DNA of 64,000 nt from Brachycybe producta (Eukaryota; Arthropoda; Diplopoda; Playtdesmida; Andrognathidae), in NCBI GenBank assembly GCA_036925085.1, contig JAUPFP010000021.1, positions 2,506,027 to 2,570,026 of the forward strand, read 5' to 3'. A program made the position numbers and the translations under genes. Below, one piece after another: positions 39,401 to 50,569 of this stretch; the stretch's first letter is position 1, and every line of letters begins with the position of its first letter. Under the pieces are notes generated by a model, which was not told where the DNA came from, searched no databases, and saw only the letters and a list, made by a program, of their open reading frames with translations.

Positions 39401-42400
39401 GATATTACATTGCAAAAGTTGTTGTTGTGTTTGTTGAATAGGAGGGTTAAAAGAGGGGGAAAGTGAGAGTGAGGAGAAGGTTTTAGGTTTTGAAATAAGA
39501 TTACATAAGAGACTTAGAAGGGGGGAGGGTTGGAAGTGTGAGAAAAACAATCAATCACACTCACAGTGGTGTGACACACAACAGTGTGCGCGACACACAT
39601 ATCAGATGACTGATATCACTTGGCTCTTGTGAGAAGGGGAACCATTAGTATTATGTGACAACATTTACGCCTATATAATCATCTTATATAAAACCAATGC
39701 ATATTAATTATTACAGAGTGACGCCAAGTAAAAAGTCCCACATTTAAATAGGATTATCTCAAAAATTACAAAAGTTTCACATTTGAAACTTAAAGTTGTT
39801 TCTTAAAAAAATATTAAACTTTATTGGTTCAAAATAAACAACAAAAACCATTTTTAAAAATGTTTCTCTTCCGATTATTTGTGCGTTTCGGCTGTTCATA
39901 AACCACCTTAAGAAGGTTTTTAAAGTGTAAACGCCTCTCAAAACTGCTTGATTATTCTGTCATTCAAAAGTGCAAAATGAAGAAATGAATGTGTTTTAGA
40001 AACTAGAAGGGTAGCTGAAACACTTAATTGTATTTAAATGCTGGATATCTTTCAAAATAAGCTTTTTATATGAGTTTGAAAATGACCTATAACTTTAAGC
40101 AAGACCGATATATTTTTTTTTAAAAATGTACATCTCTAAAAAGTTTATCTTAAAAGATATCAACATGAAAAAAATACCCTTAAGTGATTGAGCTACCCTT
40201 CTAGTTTTTAAAACACTTTTAGTTTCTCTTAATTGTCATTCTCAAAAACAGAATAATCAAAATTTCAAAAAAAAAAATCCATCTAAAAAAACCATCTTAA
40301 GAAAATATTTATACAAAATAAATAACAAAAAAGTTGATTTTCGAACACAGTAGTGAAAAACTAAGAAGAAATAGAAAGTATGTTAGAAACTAGAATAGTT
40401 AAATGTTTATCTTCATTTGCGCGGCGTTTAAGCTTTAAATCAGCTGTTAATAGTTATTTTTTTTCCATCAGCAAAAAAGTTTTCAAATAATTAAATATAT
40501 ATTAAGCCAGGTCTGTGTATGTGTGTCTGTGTGTGTACAAACCTTGAAGCACGTCGGAATTTATATAAATTTAAATGAATAAATGAACCGCTTTTTTTCT
40601 CAAGGTCAACTATATGTTGCACACTCCCCCCCCCCCCCCCATCCAAGAACCCCATTGATATTAGATTGGAGAGGGGAAAAGGTTGGAAAGTGTAGAAGGG
40701 GGGAGAGAAACGTGGAGGGAGAAAAAGTGGGAGGGGGTGACTGAAATTGAAATGAAAGGAGTAAAAAAAGAACAAACGACGCGCATGCGCACACCAGAAA
40801 AAAAATGAAAAACTCATTTTCTCTTTCAAATATAAAAAGGGGAGGGGATAATATCAGCAAAATTAAACCAGAATTTATGACAGGCAATTGTGCCCAGCAT
40901 TAGAATTTCTTTTCCTCCGCCCTTTTATGAACGTCATCAATTTCTAATTGGTTTGTTACTTGGTCTGACGTCATAAAAGGGCGGAGGAAAAGAAATTCTA
41001 ACGCTGGGCACAATTGCCTGTGAATTTTGCTCCCGTCATTTATGACGGGTTACCCCACTAGGTTGTAAATAATCTTTCCATTTTTACTACTTTTATTTAA
41101 TTGAATTTCAATATGTTTCTAAACAATGACCTGTAGTTTTAATTGTGTTTAGCTTTTAAAAGTTTTATTGTTTTGAGATAAGACCTTTTGAACATTTTAT
41201 TCGCACCACCGCCGCCACCGCCACCAACACCAACAAGAACGACACCTACACAACCAAAACAAACACCTACAATGAAGAACTTATGTATTTTCTATCAAAA
41301 AAACATCTTTTTAACAAACACCAAATTTCTAAATGGCAAAGTTTAAATTTGACAATAAATGTCCAACGTCGTGAAGCGCTTTAAATATATTGTTGCAACA
41401 AGAAGAACAACAACAACAAAAAAAGTAGAATAAATTTGTAAAAGAATCGATGGACTGTCGAAAGGATCTCAAAATAAGCTTTATACTAACTTAAATAAGT
41501 AACTAATCGAATTAAGTCTTGAGTTAATTTAAAGCAAAAGTTGAGAGAGAGGCGCGCATTCACCAAGAGTTCAGTGTGTGTCACGTTAAACCTTCAAATA
41601 TTTTTGCAAAAAGGTTCAAAGATAAACTCCAACCCCCCAAAAAAGACAAAACCGTGCACTTTAGAAAATAGAAGAACAAACACAAAACAGGATTAAAAAT
41701 TGCCTAAATTTCAAACAGATAGAGGGGGGGGGGGGGGTGGGAGCTTTCTTTTATACACAATTTCTATAATGGACACATGCAATTTCAAAAACAGAAATTA
41801 ACAAAAAAAAAAGATTGAAAAACAAGAGCACCAATCATGAGAAGAACAATAGAGAGACCCCCCTCGAATTCAACTCTCCTATTTGCTTTATTATTAGACA
41901 AATAAATAAAAGATTTTCACAAAACAGAACAGAAACAAGATTGAAACCTATTGTTGTCCTAATAAATTATTATAGTTGGATCTTCAATTGTGTTTTCTAA
42001 TGAGAAATAGTTGTTGAACCAAAGTTCTCCGAACTGAAACACAATTTCAACTTGTAACTGTGGTCCAAACAATTGTATCATAATTAAGACTTATTTGTAA
42101 ACTTTTGCAAAGAAGATATAATTAGTTTAACTATATATTTAATTTTATGGCCCATTTGAGTATATTAGTCGAGTACCCCTCTTATTGTTTAGATTTTTTG
42201 AAATTTATGAGACCACTAGTGCCCTCCTGAAACATTTTCAGGGCATTTAAGGTGATTTTAAAGTGTAAATGTTTCTCCAACACTTTGTCTTTCAGGTGTA
42301 AACTTAAATGTGTTTTGAAAAAAAACTAGAAAGGTAGCTCAATCACTTAAGAAAAATCAATTGAAAAATATCTACGTGAAATATACTTAATTAATTGAGC

Positions 42401-45347
42401 TACCATTCTAGTTTCAAATAAAAATGGCTTGTAACTAGAATACATATTGTAGTGATTGCCCATTTTCAGGGGCGTTTAACTCCTAATTGATTCAAGGAAT
42501 CTAAATTCCATTTTCTAATTTGCTTCTGAAAACGTGCATCTGATAATTTGCTTCTCAAAAATTTGCTTCTCAAAAATTTGCTTCTCAAAATGTTGCTTCT
42601 CAAAATGTTGCTTCTCAAAATGTTGCTTCTCAAAATGTTGCTTCTCAAAATGTTGCTTCTCAAAATGTTGCTTCTCAAAATGTTGCTTCTCAAAATGTTG
42701 CTTCTCAAAATGTTGCTTCTCAAAATGTTGCTTCTCAAAATGTTGCTTCTCAAAATGTTGCTTCTCAAAATGTTGCTTCTCAAAATGTTGCTTCTCAAAA
42801 TGTTGCTTCTCAAAATGTTGCTTCTCAAAATGTTGCTTCTCAAAATGTTGCTTCTCAAAATGTTGCTTCTCAAAATGTTGCTTCTCAAAATGTTGCTTCT
42901 CAAAATGTTGCTTCTCAAAATGTTGCTTCTCAAAATGTTGCTTCTCAAAATGTTGCTTCTCAAAATGTTGCTTCTCAAAATGTTGCTTCTCAAAATGTTG
43001 CTTCTCAAAATGTTGCTTCTCAAAATGTTGCTTCTCAAAATGTTGCTTCTCAAAATGTTGCTTCTCAAAATGTTGCTTCTCAAAATGTTGCTTCTCAAAA
43101 TGTTGCTTCTCAAAATGTTGCTTCTCAAAATGTTGCTTCTCAAAATGTTGCTTCTCAAAATGTTGCTTCTCAAAATGTTGCTTCTCAAAATGTTGCTTCT
43201 CAAAATGTTGCTTCTCAAAATGTTGCTTCTCAAAATGTTGCTTCTCAAAATGTTGCTTCTCAAAATGTTGCTTCTCAAAATGTTGCTTCTCAAAATGTTG
43301 CTTCTCAAAATGTTGCTTCTCAAAATGTTGCTTCTCAAAATGTTGCTTCTCAAAATTTTGCTTCTCAAAATTTTGCTTCTCAAAATTTTGCTTCTCAAAA
43401 TTTTGCTTCTCAAAATTTTGCTTCTCAAAATTTTGCTTCTCAAAATTTTGCTTCTCAAAATTTTGCTTCTCAAAATTTGCTTCTCAAAAATTTGCTTCTC
43501 AAAAACTTGCTTCTCAAAATTTGCTTCTCACATTTAAATCAGTCCTAAACCTTTTCTAAATCTTGACACTTGTCACCCGCCTTCTGCCTCTTGAGCTGAT
43601 TGCCGGTTTACTAAGTTGAACTGAATTGCATTTAAAAATGAGAAGCAATTATTTTTAAATTCTTCCATCATTTACATTATTTGCATCAATTACATCATTG
43701 CAATCAATAAAAATAAAGGAAAACGTCAGAATATTATTATTAATATTATTATTTTGATTTCGTTTTATACAGAAATGTCAAACATATTTCTGTATAAATC
43801 TTTTCTATGTCATAAAAGACTTAAAACTAGAAAACCTTAATCTGTTAATGAACAGACACATAAATAAGTATGTGAAAAAAAAGAAGAGAAAACATTAAAA
43901 TACAAACACATAAAACAAAAAATCAAATGTTTTGTTTAAAAGTGTCTTAATTCTTAAATTGCAAATTCTTCTTCTCATCTCTGAAATAACCTTAATTTCT
44001 AACCACTTTAAATATAACAAGCTTTAAAAAAAAATGCCACCAAGCTGAAGAAAATCTAATTTATGCTAATTTCTTGTTGTCATAAAGCTAAAACTAAAAG
44101 TAAAATTCTAAAAATATGAAGAGCAAATTAAATCACCGTACAATGAAAACTCTTTAGCACGAAACATATTTTTGGTCTCGTTCCTTAAAGAGTAGTATAA
44201 AAATTCATTTTTTGACACCAAAAATTCGTTTAACACAAAAAAAACCCATAGAAGTCTCTTCCCTTTTGTGTTAAATGGTTTCCACTATACATTGAAAACC
44301 ACTTAACACGAAATTGAAAGAAAAAAAAAACAGAATATTTTTTCATGTTAAAAAATTTCAAAAAATTAATTAAAATTACAACGACAAAAAAAATAACAAG
44401 AAAAAGCACCAATAAGAAATAATTGATAATTAATTTTAACAATGTATAAACTGCTTTTGTTAAGGTGATTTTAAAAGTGTAAACGGGGCTTCTTGAACTC
44501 TGATTATTCTGCCTTTCAAGGTGCAAAATGAATAGAATGTTAATATAATCTTTCAAAATAAACTTTTTATCCTGAGTTTTATAATGACCTAACTTTCAAG
44601 CAGAATATATAATTATTTTTTAAAAAAATGTCGTCAATAAAAAGTTTATTTTAAAAGATATCAACATAAAAATATCTTTAAATGATTGAGCTACCCTTCT
44701 AGTTTCTAAAACATTTTCTAGTTTCATTTAATTTTGTTCTTCTTAAAGACAAAAAAAAAAGATTAATCAAAAAAAGAGTTCTAGAAAAATCAAAGTTGTT
44801 CGCGTAAACAACATTGATGTTAACCTGAAATGTTTACCTGTTTTCTTGCTTGTCTAATGTCATCACAATGACTGGACAAACGAGTGGGCGAATGACGATG
44901 AAGAAAACTATTGGTCGATGACGAAATAGACGTCGGATTCGTTGTACTATTTCGAACTGAACTACTGATACTACTCCTTGAATCAAATCGAGTAGAACTG
45001 AGAGAAGAAAAAAAAACATATATCAAAAACACCAAAAAATATGATCATCATCAGAAACTAAAATGGACAAATAAATATCTATTGAGCCACGTTAATAATA
45101 TTTTGGTGGCGATGAGTGCTGCTGACCTGTTGATTTTGGTCATTGCGGACATGACCACTGTACTCATCCATAATTCTTTAATAACTCGAGCATAACAAAA
45201 GGTCATCAGAAAAAGTGGTAAAGCAAACATGATGACCAATTGATAGAAGGCCAAAATCAATGGAATACCCTCATCTTCCGCACTGTCCAAGCAATAATAA
45301 ATGGTCAGATTTGTTTCATTGTTGTAGTACGTGATTGGATCTGGAGC
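34675..45347 (-). CDS. Class A (rhodopsin-type) peptide GPCR, 3' three exons
   Basis: Three exons join in frame: 45347-45127, 44997-44838 and 35139-34675 (stop at 34677-34675). The introns are a short one and a 9.7-kb one. The first exon encodes the second extracellular loop with N-x-T sites and a Cys, then TM5 (LPLFLMTFCYARVIKELW). The second encodes a Ser/Thr-rich third intracellular loop ending QARKQ. The third encodes VIKMLILV, TM6 with CWGPY, TM7 with the NPIIY motif, a basic helix 8 (NFRRMMMR), and a tail with Cys residues and a glycine run of about eight residues. TM1-TM4 are missing: I found no matching exon up to the window end, so they lie beyond 64 kb or were not recognised. The TM6 and TM7 text resembles receptors for small peptides (TRH, leucokinin, CCK types); the ligand cannot be assigned. 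Confidence 0.85.
35160..35400. mobile_element. Family A MITE beside the last GPCR exon
   Basis: Starts about 20 bp upstream of the final coding exon, inside the intron, in the order outer block, AAACTAGAAGGGTAG, core, CTTTCTAGTTTTTAAAC. Confidence 0.7.
35409..35848. mobile_element. Family A MITE, GGTGGCTGAATAG type, copy 4
   Basis: Inside the large GPCR intron. The left GGCGCC block is lost while the right TAGTGGCGCCATCC is kept. Confidence 0.82.
36053..36400 (+). repeat. Dispersed repeat with CT-rich body, copy 1
   Basis: From TAGTGGGGTAACCCATCATA through GCGCATGCGCGTCG, a C/T-rich tract and CAACATATAGTTGACCTTGA to ACACACACAGACCTGG. The inverted copy at 40500-41062 is longer on its CATAAATGAC side. 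Confidence 0.8.
36393..36498. repeat. (TA)n then (AAT)n microsatellite
   Basis: About 38 TA units followed by about ten AAT units, just after the dispersed repeat at 36053. Confidence 0.95.
37400..37570. mobile_element. GGTTGGAACACAC repeat, copy 2
   Basis: AGGGTTGAAACACACAAGAC at the left, GTCGAAAAGTGGTCTGTGAA at the right; inside the GPCR intron. Confidence 0.65.
38387..38455. mobile_element. Partial copy of the 45466-45874 element
   Basis: CTCGTTTTCACGATGATAGT and GAGAGCAACTATCGCGAGAA match the left end of the larger element. Confidence 0.6.
38596..39191 (+). mobile_element. Tc1/mariner-type element, internally deleted
   Basis: A 596-bp element flanked by TA on both sides, with terminal inverted repeats starting CAGGGTGGGCCAAAAAA and continuing to GAGAACATC. 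It sits inside the 9.7-kb GPCR intron. It is far shorter than an autonomous mariner (about 1.3 kb) and carries only the N-terminal part of a transposase. Confidence 0.9.
38811..39122 (+). pseudogene. Transposase DNA-binding domain only (mariner/Tc1 type)
   Basis: A 103-aa ORF with helix-turn-helix-like text (IEKQWGARRMTNEFP; IASVSRVINKI), a GRPKSAR segment at 61-67 matching the GRPR-type linker between two HTH subdomains, and the start of the second subdomain (HSHKSPREIQTKL). The catalytic DD(D/E) domain is absent. Without it the product could bind the element ends but not cut DNA. The reading frame is intact, so it is truncated rather than decayed. Confidence 0.75.
39897..40305. mobile_element. 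Family A MITE, near full length
   Basis: TTAA at both edges (CTTAAGAAGG and CATCTTAAG), outer GTGTAAACGCCTC block, AAACTAGAAGGGTAGC, core, CTACCCTTCTAGTTTTTAAA. This is one of the most complete copies of the AAAGTGTAAACG type. Confidence 0.8.
40500..41062 (-). repeat. Dispersed repeat with CT-rich body, copy 2
   Basis: Opposite orientation to copy 1, 4 kb away in the same intron, with an extra 190 bp or so that includes the palindrome 40880-41021. Confidence 0.8.
40880..41021. mobile_element. Family B-related MITE, short form
   Basis: A 142-bp palindrome with ends ACAGGCAATTGTGCCCAGC and complement, then TAGAATTTCTTTTCCTCCGC and complement; the centre holds GTCTGACGTCATAAAAGG. It is inserted in the dispersed repeat 40500-41062, and its end sequence is also left in the other copy of that repeat at 36092-36106. 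Confidence 0.8.
41063..42247. other. GPCR intron, no feature recognised
   Basis: AT-rich; a CACCGCCGCCACCGCCACC run near 41206 and a poly-G run at 41724. Confidence 0.5.
42248..42425. mobile_element. Family A MITE, shortened
   Basis: Both arms are present (AAACTAGAAAGGTAGC and GCTACCATTCTAGTTTC) but most of the core is deleted. It lies 120 bp from the minisatellite. Confidence 0.7.
42546..43530. repeat. 15-bp minisatellite, about 65 units
   Basis: The unit is TTGCTTCTCAAAATG. About 51 consecutive units (roughly 42587-43351) are identical; then about eight units have T in place of the final G. A few 14-15-bp variants sit at both ends. The array lies in the GPCR intron. Because 15 is a multiple of 3 and the unit has no stop in several frames, it makes three long artefactual ORFs. 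Confidence 0.97.
43531..44457. other. GPCR intron, no feature recognised
   Basis: AT-rich, no ORF beyond chance. Confidence 0.5.
44458..44790. mobile_element. Family A MITE beside the second GPCR exon
   Basis: Starts GTTAAGGTGATTTTAAAAG; the AACTAGAA arm is deleted but the core and GCTACCCTTCTAGTTTC arm remain. It ends about 50 bp from the coding exon. Confidence 0.7.
45064..45098. mobile_element. Family A terminal fragment
   Basis: AATAAATATCTATTGAGCCAC is the right end of the GGTGGCTGAATAG type, lying in the short GPCR intron only 30 bp from a coding exon. Confidence 0.7.
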
Positions 45348-45465
45348 CTGAAAAACACACACAAAATTCAAATTTAATTTAATTTCCATTAATGATGAAA
45401 AAAAAAACTATAAAAGTAAATTCAGTAAAGCTAAGATTACACAAGCAGAAAGCGACATCCTTTTT

Positions 45466-45874
45466 TAAGCCCCGTTTTCACGATGATAATTGTCACGATA
45501 GTTACTGTTACGAGAGCAGCAACTATCGCGAGAACTTATGATCATGAAAACCACATGATAGTCACTATCACACTTATATATCGTTTGACTATAGATAGTT
45601 GATAGTAACTGTCGCGATAGTAATATTTGTTTTGTAGGGAGAAATACCCACTTTGTAGGAAAATTTGGCTTCTGGAGGGAGTCGAGAGAGGCAACACTGT
45701 TGTTGACTCAATGATATCCTATGAAGTAGACGTCACACTGTCATGTGACAGACAACTATCACGTTACTTCAAGACGTGTAAAACAGTTGTTCTATCGTGA
45801 GAGTGAGAACTATCGCAACTTTCATGACAGTTACTCTCACGATAGAACTATCGCCACCGTAAAAACGAGGCTTT
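45466..45874. mobile_element. Inverted-repeat element with AAGCCCCGTTTTCACGATGA end
   Basis: The right end (CCGTAAAAACGAGGCTTT) pairs with the left; several internal repeats of CTATCG/CGATAG occur along it. No ORF. Confidence 0.7.
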
Positions 45875-46587
45875 ACTCTTTGTATGCCCTTTTACTAAAT
45901 CTTTATTTGAACCTGTACTATATGCCGGCTTCACACAAACCACTTTGTGGTGCAATTTTTTCTGAAATTTTTCTCTTAATTTTTTTTTTTTCATGTATAT
46001 CATCAGTAGGAAACCTTTATTTTGATATGTATCAGTATATTTTTTGTATCTAGACGCAATTGAAATCCCCTTACGCCTATAAATATATAGTGAATAACCC
46101 CCTGAAATTACATTGTATCCTGAAAGAAAAGGAAACAAAAACAAAAACAAATAAAACACTGTTGACATCAATTGAGTTCGCAAAAGTCCATCATCATCAT
46201 CATCAGCAACATGATGATGACCTCTTCATTGTATCATTCCACCCCCCCCACTACAAAAAAAAGCTTTTTCTCACAATTACATTAAAGATTGAAAATAAAA
46301 GCCCCCCAAAATAAAAGGGAAAACAGCTTATATAGCATTCAATACATAGGAGTGAGAGAAGCTACTAAACAAACACAAAAAAGATAACAAAAGAAATATA
46401 TTTGCGCCAAACTAGATGACCAACCACCACATGTTAGGCCTATATTAACTGACCAGGTCCACAGTCTAGTCCGAAAACCCATCTTTAACTTCTCCCCCAA
46501 TTCCTAATTTAAGTGGATCAGAAACCAAGAAGACAATTGGGGAAAGGGGAGGGGGGAAAAGGGTCAAAGGGGGTCAATTTTATAGAC
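45875..46587. other. No gene recognised upstream of GPCR exons
   Basis: A lone GGCTTCACACAAACCACTTT element end (45926) and a (CAT)n run at 46190. I searched for TM1-TM4 exons here and found none. Confidence 0.45.
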
Positions 46588-46600
46588 CTCTCTCTTTCTT

Positions 46601-46635
<35 letters not shown>

Positions 46636-46694
46636 TACTCTTTCTCTCTCTCTCTCTTTCCCTCTTTCTCTCTCTCTCTTTCTCTCTCTTTCTT

Positions 46695-46729
<35 letters not shown>

Positions 46730-46762
46730 TACTCTTTCTCTCTCTCTCTCTCTTTCCCTCTT

Positions 46763-46813
<51 letters not shown>

Positions 46814-46878
46814 TACTCTTTCTCTCTCTCTCACTCTTTCTCTCTCTCTCTTTCCCTCTTTCTCTCTCTTTCTCTCTG
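46588..46878. repeat. (CT)n compound microsatellite
   Basis: About 290 bp with a higher-order pattern: runs of CT punctuated by TTACT and TTTCCCT recur at intervals of about 100 bp. Confidence 0.95.
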
Positions 46879-47422
46879 AATCAAATAAGAAGTCTCTCAA
46901 TAAAAGAGAGTGAGATTTTGTATTTCCAATCTACACTGACCACTTGTTGCTTACTTAACTTGCTCACTTGACCAACAATAACAATAACAACAACAAAATC
47001 AACACTTAATATCGTTTACAGATAGATTTCGAACAAAATTCATTTGCAAACATACATTTAAGAGTTTTTTTTTTCTTCTTCTTCTTCACTTTTATCATTG
47101 ATTCCAATTCAACAACAATTCTGTTTGTTTTTTCTTCTAGTTCTAACCATAAAACTGAAATCAAAATCAGCAACAACAACAACAACAACAACAAAAACCT
47201 TCGAAAAACAACAACCAATAATAAATTGACCACTGGTCACACAAAATAAATGTTGTCCAAAATGAAATGAATCCACACAAAAATCGAAATGGTCAACATA
47301 ATTAGTGTCTATACTTAGACACACATTTCATTTTATGTAACAGGTATATAAAATAAAATGATGATGGTAGTGGTGGTGGTGGTCAAGCTGGTCACTAAGT
47401 TAATACAAACAACTCTTTCGAG
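46879..47422. other. No gene recognised
   Basis: CAA-rich and TGG-rich short runs (47170-47195, 47365-47385). Confidence 0.5.
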
Positions 47423-47630
47423 ACAGGCATTTAGAAATCGGGACGAACTTCAGTTGGCTCCACCCTTGTTGTGACGACCGGCAACTTCTAATTGGTTTGT
47501 TTTGTGTGGTTCGACGTTGAAAAGGGCGGAGCATGTGACGTCGAACCACACAACAAACCAATTAGAAGTTGCCGGTCGTCATAACAAGGGCGGAGCCAAC
47601 TGAAGTTCTCTCCTATTTCTAATTGCCTGT
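47423..47630. mobile_element. Family B MITE, copy 5
   Basis: Flanks CTTTCGAG and CTTTTGAG (7 of 8). The central octamer is changed to TGACGTCG. Confidence 0.85.
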
Positions 47631-47739
47631 CTCTTTTGAGTGGTCACTTCTGGTCAACTTATTTAATTGAACGAGAAAAGATTGGTAAATGAAAATATAT
47701 TGAATAATCTTATCACAAATCTAATTGTTTTAATTTTCG

Positions 47740-47970
47740 TTTAAGAACAGCTGCAGTTTTTTTTAAAAAAAAAAGCAATTCTCAAAAGAGAAATTGAAAG
47801 TGTGTTAGAAACTAGAAAGGTAACTTTCGTGCACATGATATTTTTTAAAATGAAACTTTTTAGAGAATTTTGCTTTAAGATGAGTTTTTTTTTTTCTCTT
47901 CAGGAGTGCAAAATGAAGAAAAGCTTGAATGTGGTTTAGAAACTAGAAGGGTCTATAGTCTCAAAAGGTA
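47740..47970. mobile_element. Family A fragments
   Basis: Two left halves: AGAAACTAGAAAGGTAAC near 47805 and AGAAACTAGAAGGGTC near 47937. Confidence 0.6.
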
Positions 47971-48023
47971 GTTTCATGTTGAATATCATATCATCAGTGC
48001 AAGTTTTATCGCATGTAAGTTTA

Positions 48024-48841
48024 AGAGGCTACATCGCAAAATTACTTTCAAAAATCTCCGCAAAGAGCGCTAGCATCGTTTTTTCTATCGAGCCCATGGA
48101 CTCGATGTTAAATAAGAAACGTTATTCTGCAAAATACACACAGTTGCGGTAATATGTTTATTTTACATATTTAAAGTTGTCTAATTTTGATCGTTCAAAG
48201 TGCAATGCGTATCTTAAATATATGCTAATCTAGTGATAGAATGACAAAAAATTGGTAAGTGCGGTTCTATTTTTAAAAACTATTTCAAAATCGTGAATTT
48301 CTAACTCTTATGTTAAACTCCATTGAGTAGGCTACGCACAAATAAGACGAAAAAAACATTCAATAAAATGCTCGTAAAATACGTAAAAAATAATTTTAAA
48401 AAACCATAAAAAAAATCAGCACGTGCGCCAATATGTTGGCTTCACTGTGGTTTAATTGTGGTTTTTTAAAATTATTTTACGTATTTTTACGAGCATTTTA
48501 ATGGATGTTTTTTTCTTACTCGTGCGTGCGCACTCAATGGAGTTTAACATAAGAGTTAGAAATTCTCGATTTTGAAATAATTTTTAAAAATAGAACTGCA
48601 CTTACCAATTTTTTGTCATTCTATTACTAAATAAACATATATTTAAGGTGCACATTGCAATATGAACCATCAAAATTGGACAACTTTAAATATGAAAAAT
48701 AAACATATTTCCGCCGCAACCGAGTGTATTTTACAAATTAACGTTTTTTCTTTCACATCGGGTCTATGGGCTCAATATAAAAAAAACGATGCTAGCGCTC
48801 TTTGCGGAGATTTTTCGAAGTAATTTTGTGATGTATTCTCT
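48024..48841. mobile_element. Large foldback (inverted-repeat) element
   Basis: About 820 bp, almost all of it two arms of about 390 bp in inverted orientation. Examples are AATCTCCGCAAAGAGCGCTA near 48051 against its complement near 48799, and CCATTGAGTAGGCTACGCAC against the complement near 48530. The centre is near 48432 with a loop of about 50 bp. No ORF is present. Arms are perhaps 85-90% identical. It directly abuts a family A fragment on the left. Confidence 0.85.
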
Positions 48842-49496
48842 CAATGAAAAGTTGCTTAGAGACTTTTAAACAATTAAGTGTGACTTTTTTATTTTGAGAC
48901 ATACAGTACTGTATATACTATATATATATATAAAGAAAATATAATCAGAACACGTACAGAGTGTGACAAATATAAAACATCCTTTCCCCCATTTAATCCT
49001 TAGATTAGAGAAAGAAATGTTGAAATGAATCCAATAATGAAGACGTGACCATATAAAACACATCCCCCCCCCCGCCCCTTTTTCATCTAACTCGGGCTAA
49101 AATTGTTGATGGACAAAAACACCATTATTATTATTGTTGTTATTATTATTATTATTATTATTTTAACAGTAGACTAAATCCTGATTTTATATTTTCACTA
49201 TTTCTTGATATTATTAACTTATTATTAAAAGACTTCCGCCAAAAAGTAAATGTCAAAAGTATACAAGTTACCCTCAAATGAAATTCATTATATGGTCCAA
49301 ATTCAAGAAGGGCAGTAATTGTTGCTTTAACTTGAATCTTCTGAATCCGAATTTCAATATAATAATAATAAAAAAATCCCTATTTTATTGAAATAGCCTT
49401 TGAAGATATTTTCTCTCTCTCTCTCTCTCTCTTTATGTTTTAGCTTCGTTCAGAAGATTCAAAGCTGCCAAAGTGTGGCTGGCGCCTCAATTACAC
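48842..49496. other. No gene recognised
   Basis: Includes (TA)n at 48920, poly-C at 49063, (ATT)n at 49125-49160 and (CT)n at 49408. Confidence 0.5.
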
Positions 49497-49700
49497 ACAG
49501 GTAGTTATAAATAGGTGAAAACTTCAGTTGGCTCCGCCCTTGTTATGACGAACGCAACTTCTAATTGGCTGGTTACGTAGTCTGACGTTGAAAACGGCGG
49601 AGCATGTGACGTCAGACTACATAACCAGCCAATTAGAAGTTGCGTTCGTCATAACAAGGGCGGAGCCAACTGAAGTTTTCACCTATTTCTAACTACCTGT
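49497..49700. mobile_element. Family B MITE, copy 6
   Basis: Ends ACAGGTAG and CTACCTGT; flanks AATTACAC and TATTACAC (7 of 8). The arms are unusually similar, and TGACGTCA is intact. Confidence 0.85.
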
Positions 49701-50538
49701 CTATTACACTAGCAATTTTTAATGCAATAAAACGTGCAATGTGACATGTAACTTCCTTGCTTATAGTGTGACTAAGACATGCAACTTGATAAAACTTTCC
49801 TTTTAACTAGTGTCAAACTCAGTCTCATCGAGTTGCACATGTTCAACTTTGAGAGACTTTTCAAGTAAACTTTCTGACAAACAACAACCAATGAGGCTGT
49901 TTGCCGGAAATGACATTAGAACTTTGAATGAATTTTCCGGTTTCATGACTTTCGGTTTATGAACTTCCTGTTAGAGGCTAATCATAATGGCGTTCTGTAA
50001 ACAATGTCTGCCTGTTGTCTGGACGCCATTTTATTTTTCAAAGAGGTTTTTAAAAAAATTGATTGGCAACTAGGTTGCATATAGTGTGATATAGAAGTTT
50101 ATTACAAAGTTCTAGTTGCAAGTCACATTACAAGTTGAATTGCATTGGAGGTTGCTACTTGTGATAGAGACTTAAGAAAAAAGAGCTAGCAGTGATTGCC
50201 TTCAAACAGGGGTTTGTAGATTGTTGTGGAGAGATTCATTAAAATTATGATTTCATTCTTTTTTTCTGGTATTTTTTTTAGAAACTAGAAGTGTTGTTCT
50301 GCTTCATGTAACTTAATATATTTACAGTTATAGCTAAATAAATGATCAATTTGCATTCTTAAGGTGTTGAGAACATTTTTGCTATAATATTTCTATTGTT
50401 ATAATAATTTGTTAGGCTCACAGGTTGAGAAACCTTTGTTCAGAAATACCGTTAAGAAGAGAGAGAACAAGACTAGAAGAGTTCCCCCATAATAAAAAAA
50501 ATTGTTAAATCGAGAGGAACACATTGTATACGTGTGTA
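49701..50538. other. No gene recognised
   Basis: A possible inverted repeat spans about 49690-50175: AATGTGACATGTAACTTCC and GAGTTGCACATG blocks face AAGTCACATTACAAGTTG. It is not clear enough to bound. Confidence 0.35.
50265..50320. mobile_element. Family A remnant
   Basis: Only the TTTTAGAAACTAGAAG arm is recognisable. Confidence 0.4.

Positions 50539-50569
<31 letters not shown>

Noticed and set aside
42546-43530. CRISPR-like array
   Set aside because: Units are directly adjacent with no spacers, and this is animal DNA.
42466-43559. Three long ORFs (329-341 codons) across the minisatellite
   Set aside because: They are translations of the stop-free 15-bp unit in different frames and strands, with no independent coding signal.
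46513-46971. ORFs of 106-152 codons rich in Leu/Ser or Arg/Glu
   Set aside because: They come from the (CT)n tract; the same applies to ORFs at 6878-7088, 50399-50809 and 1881-2109.
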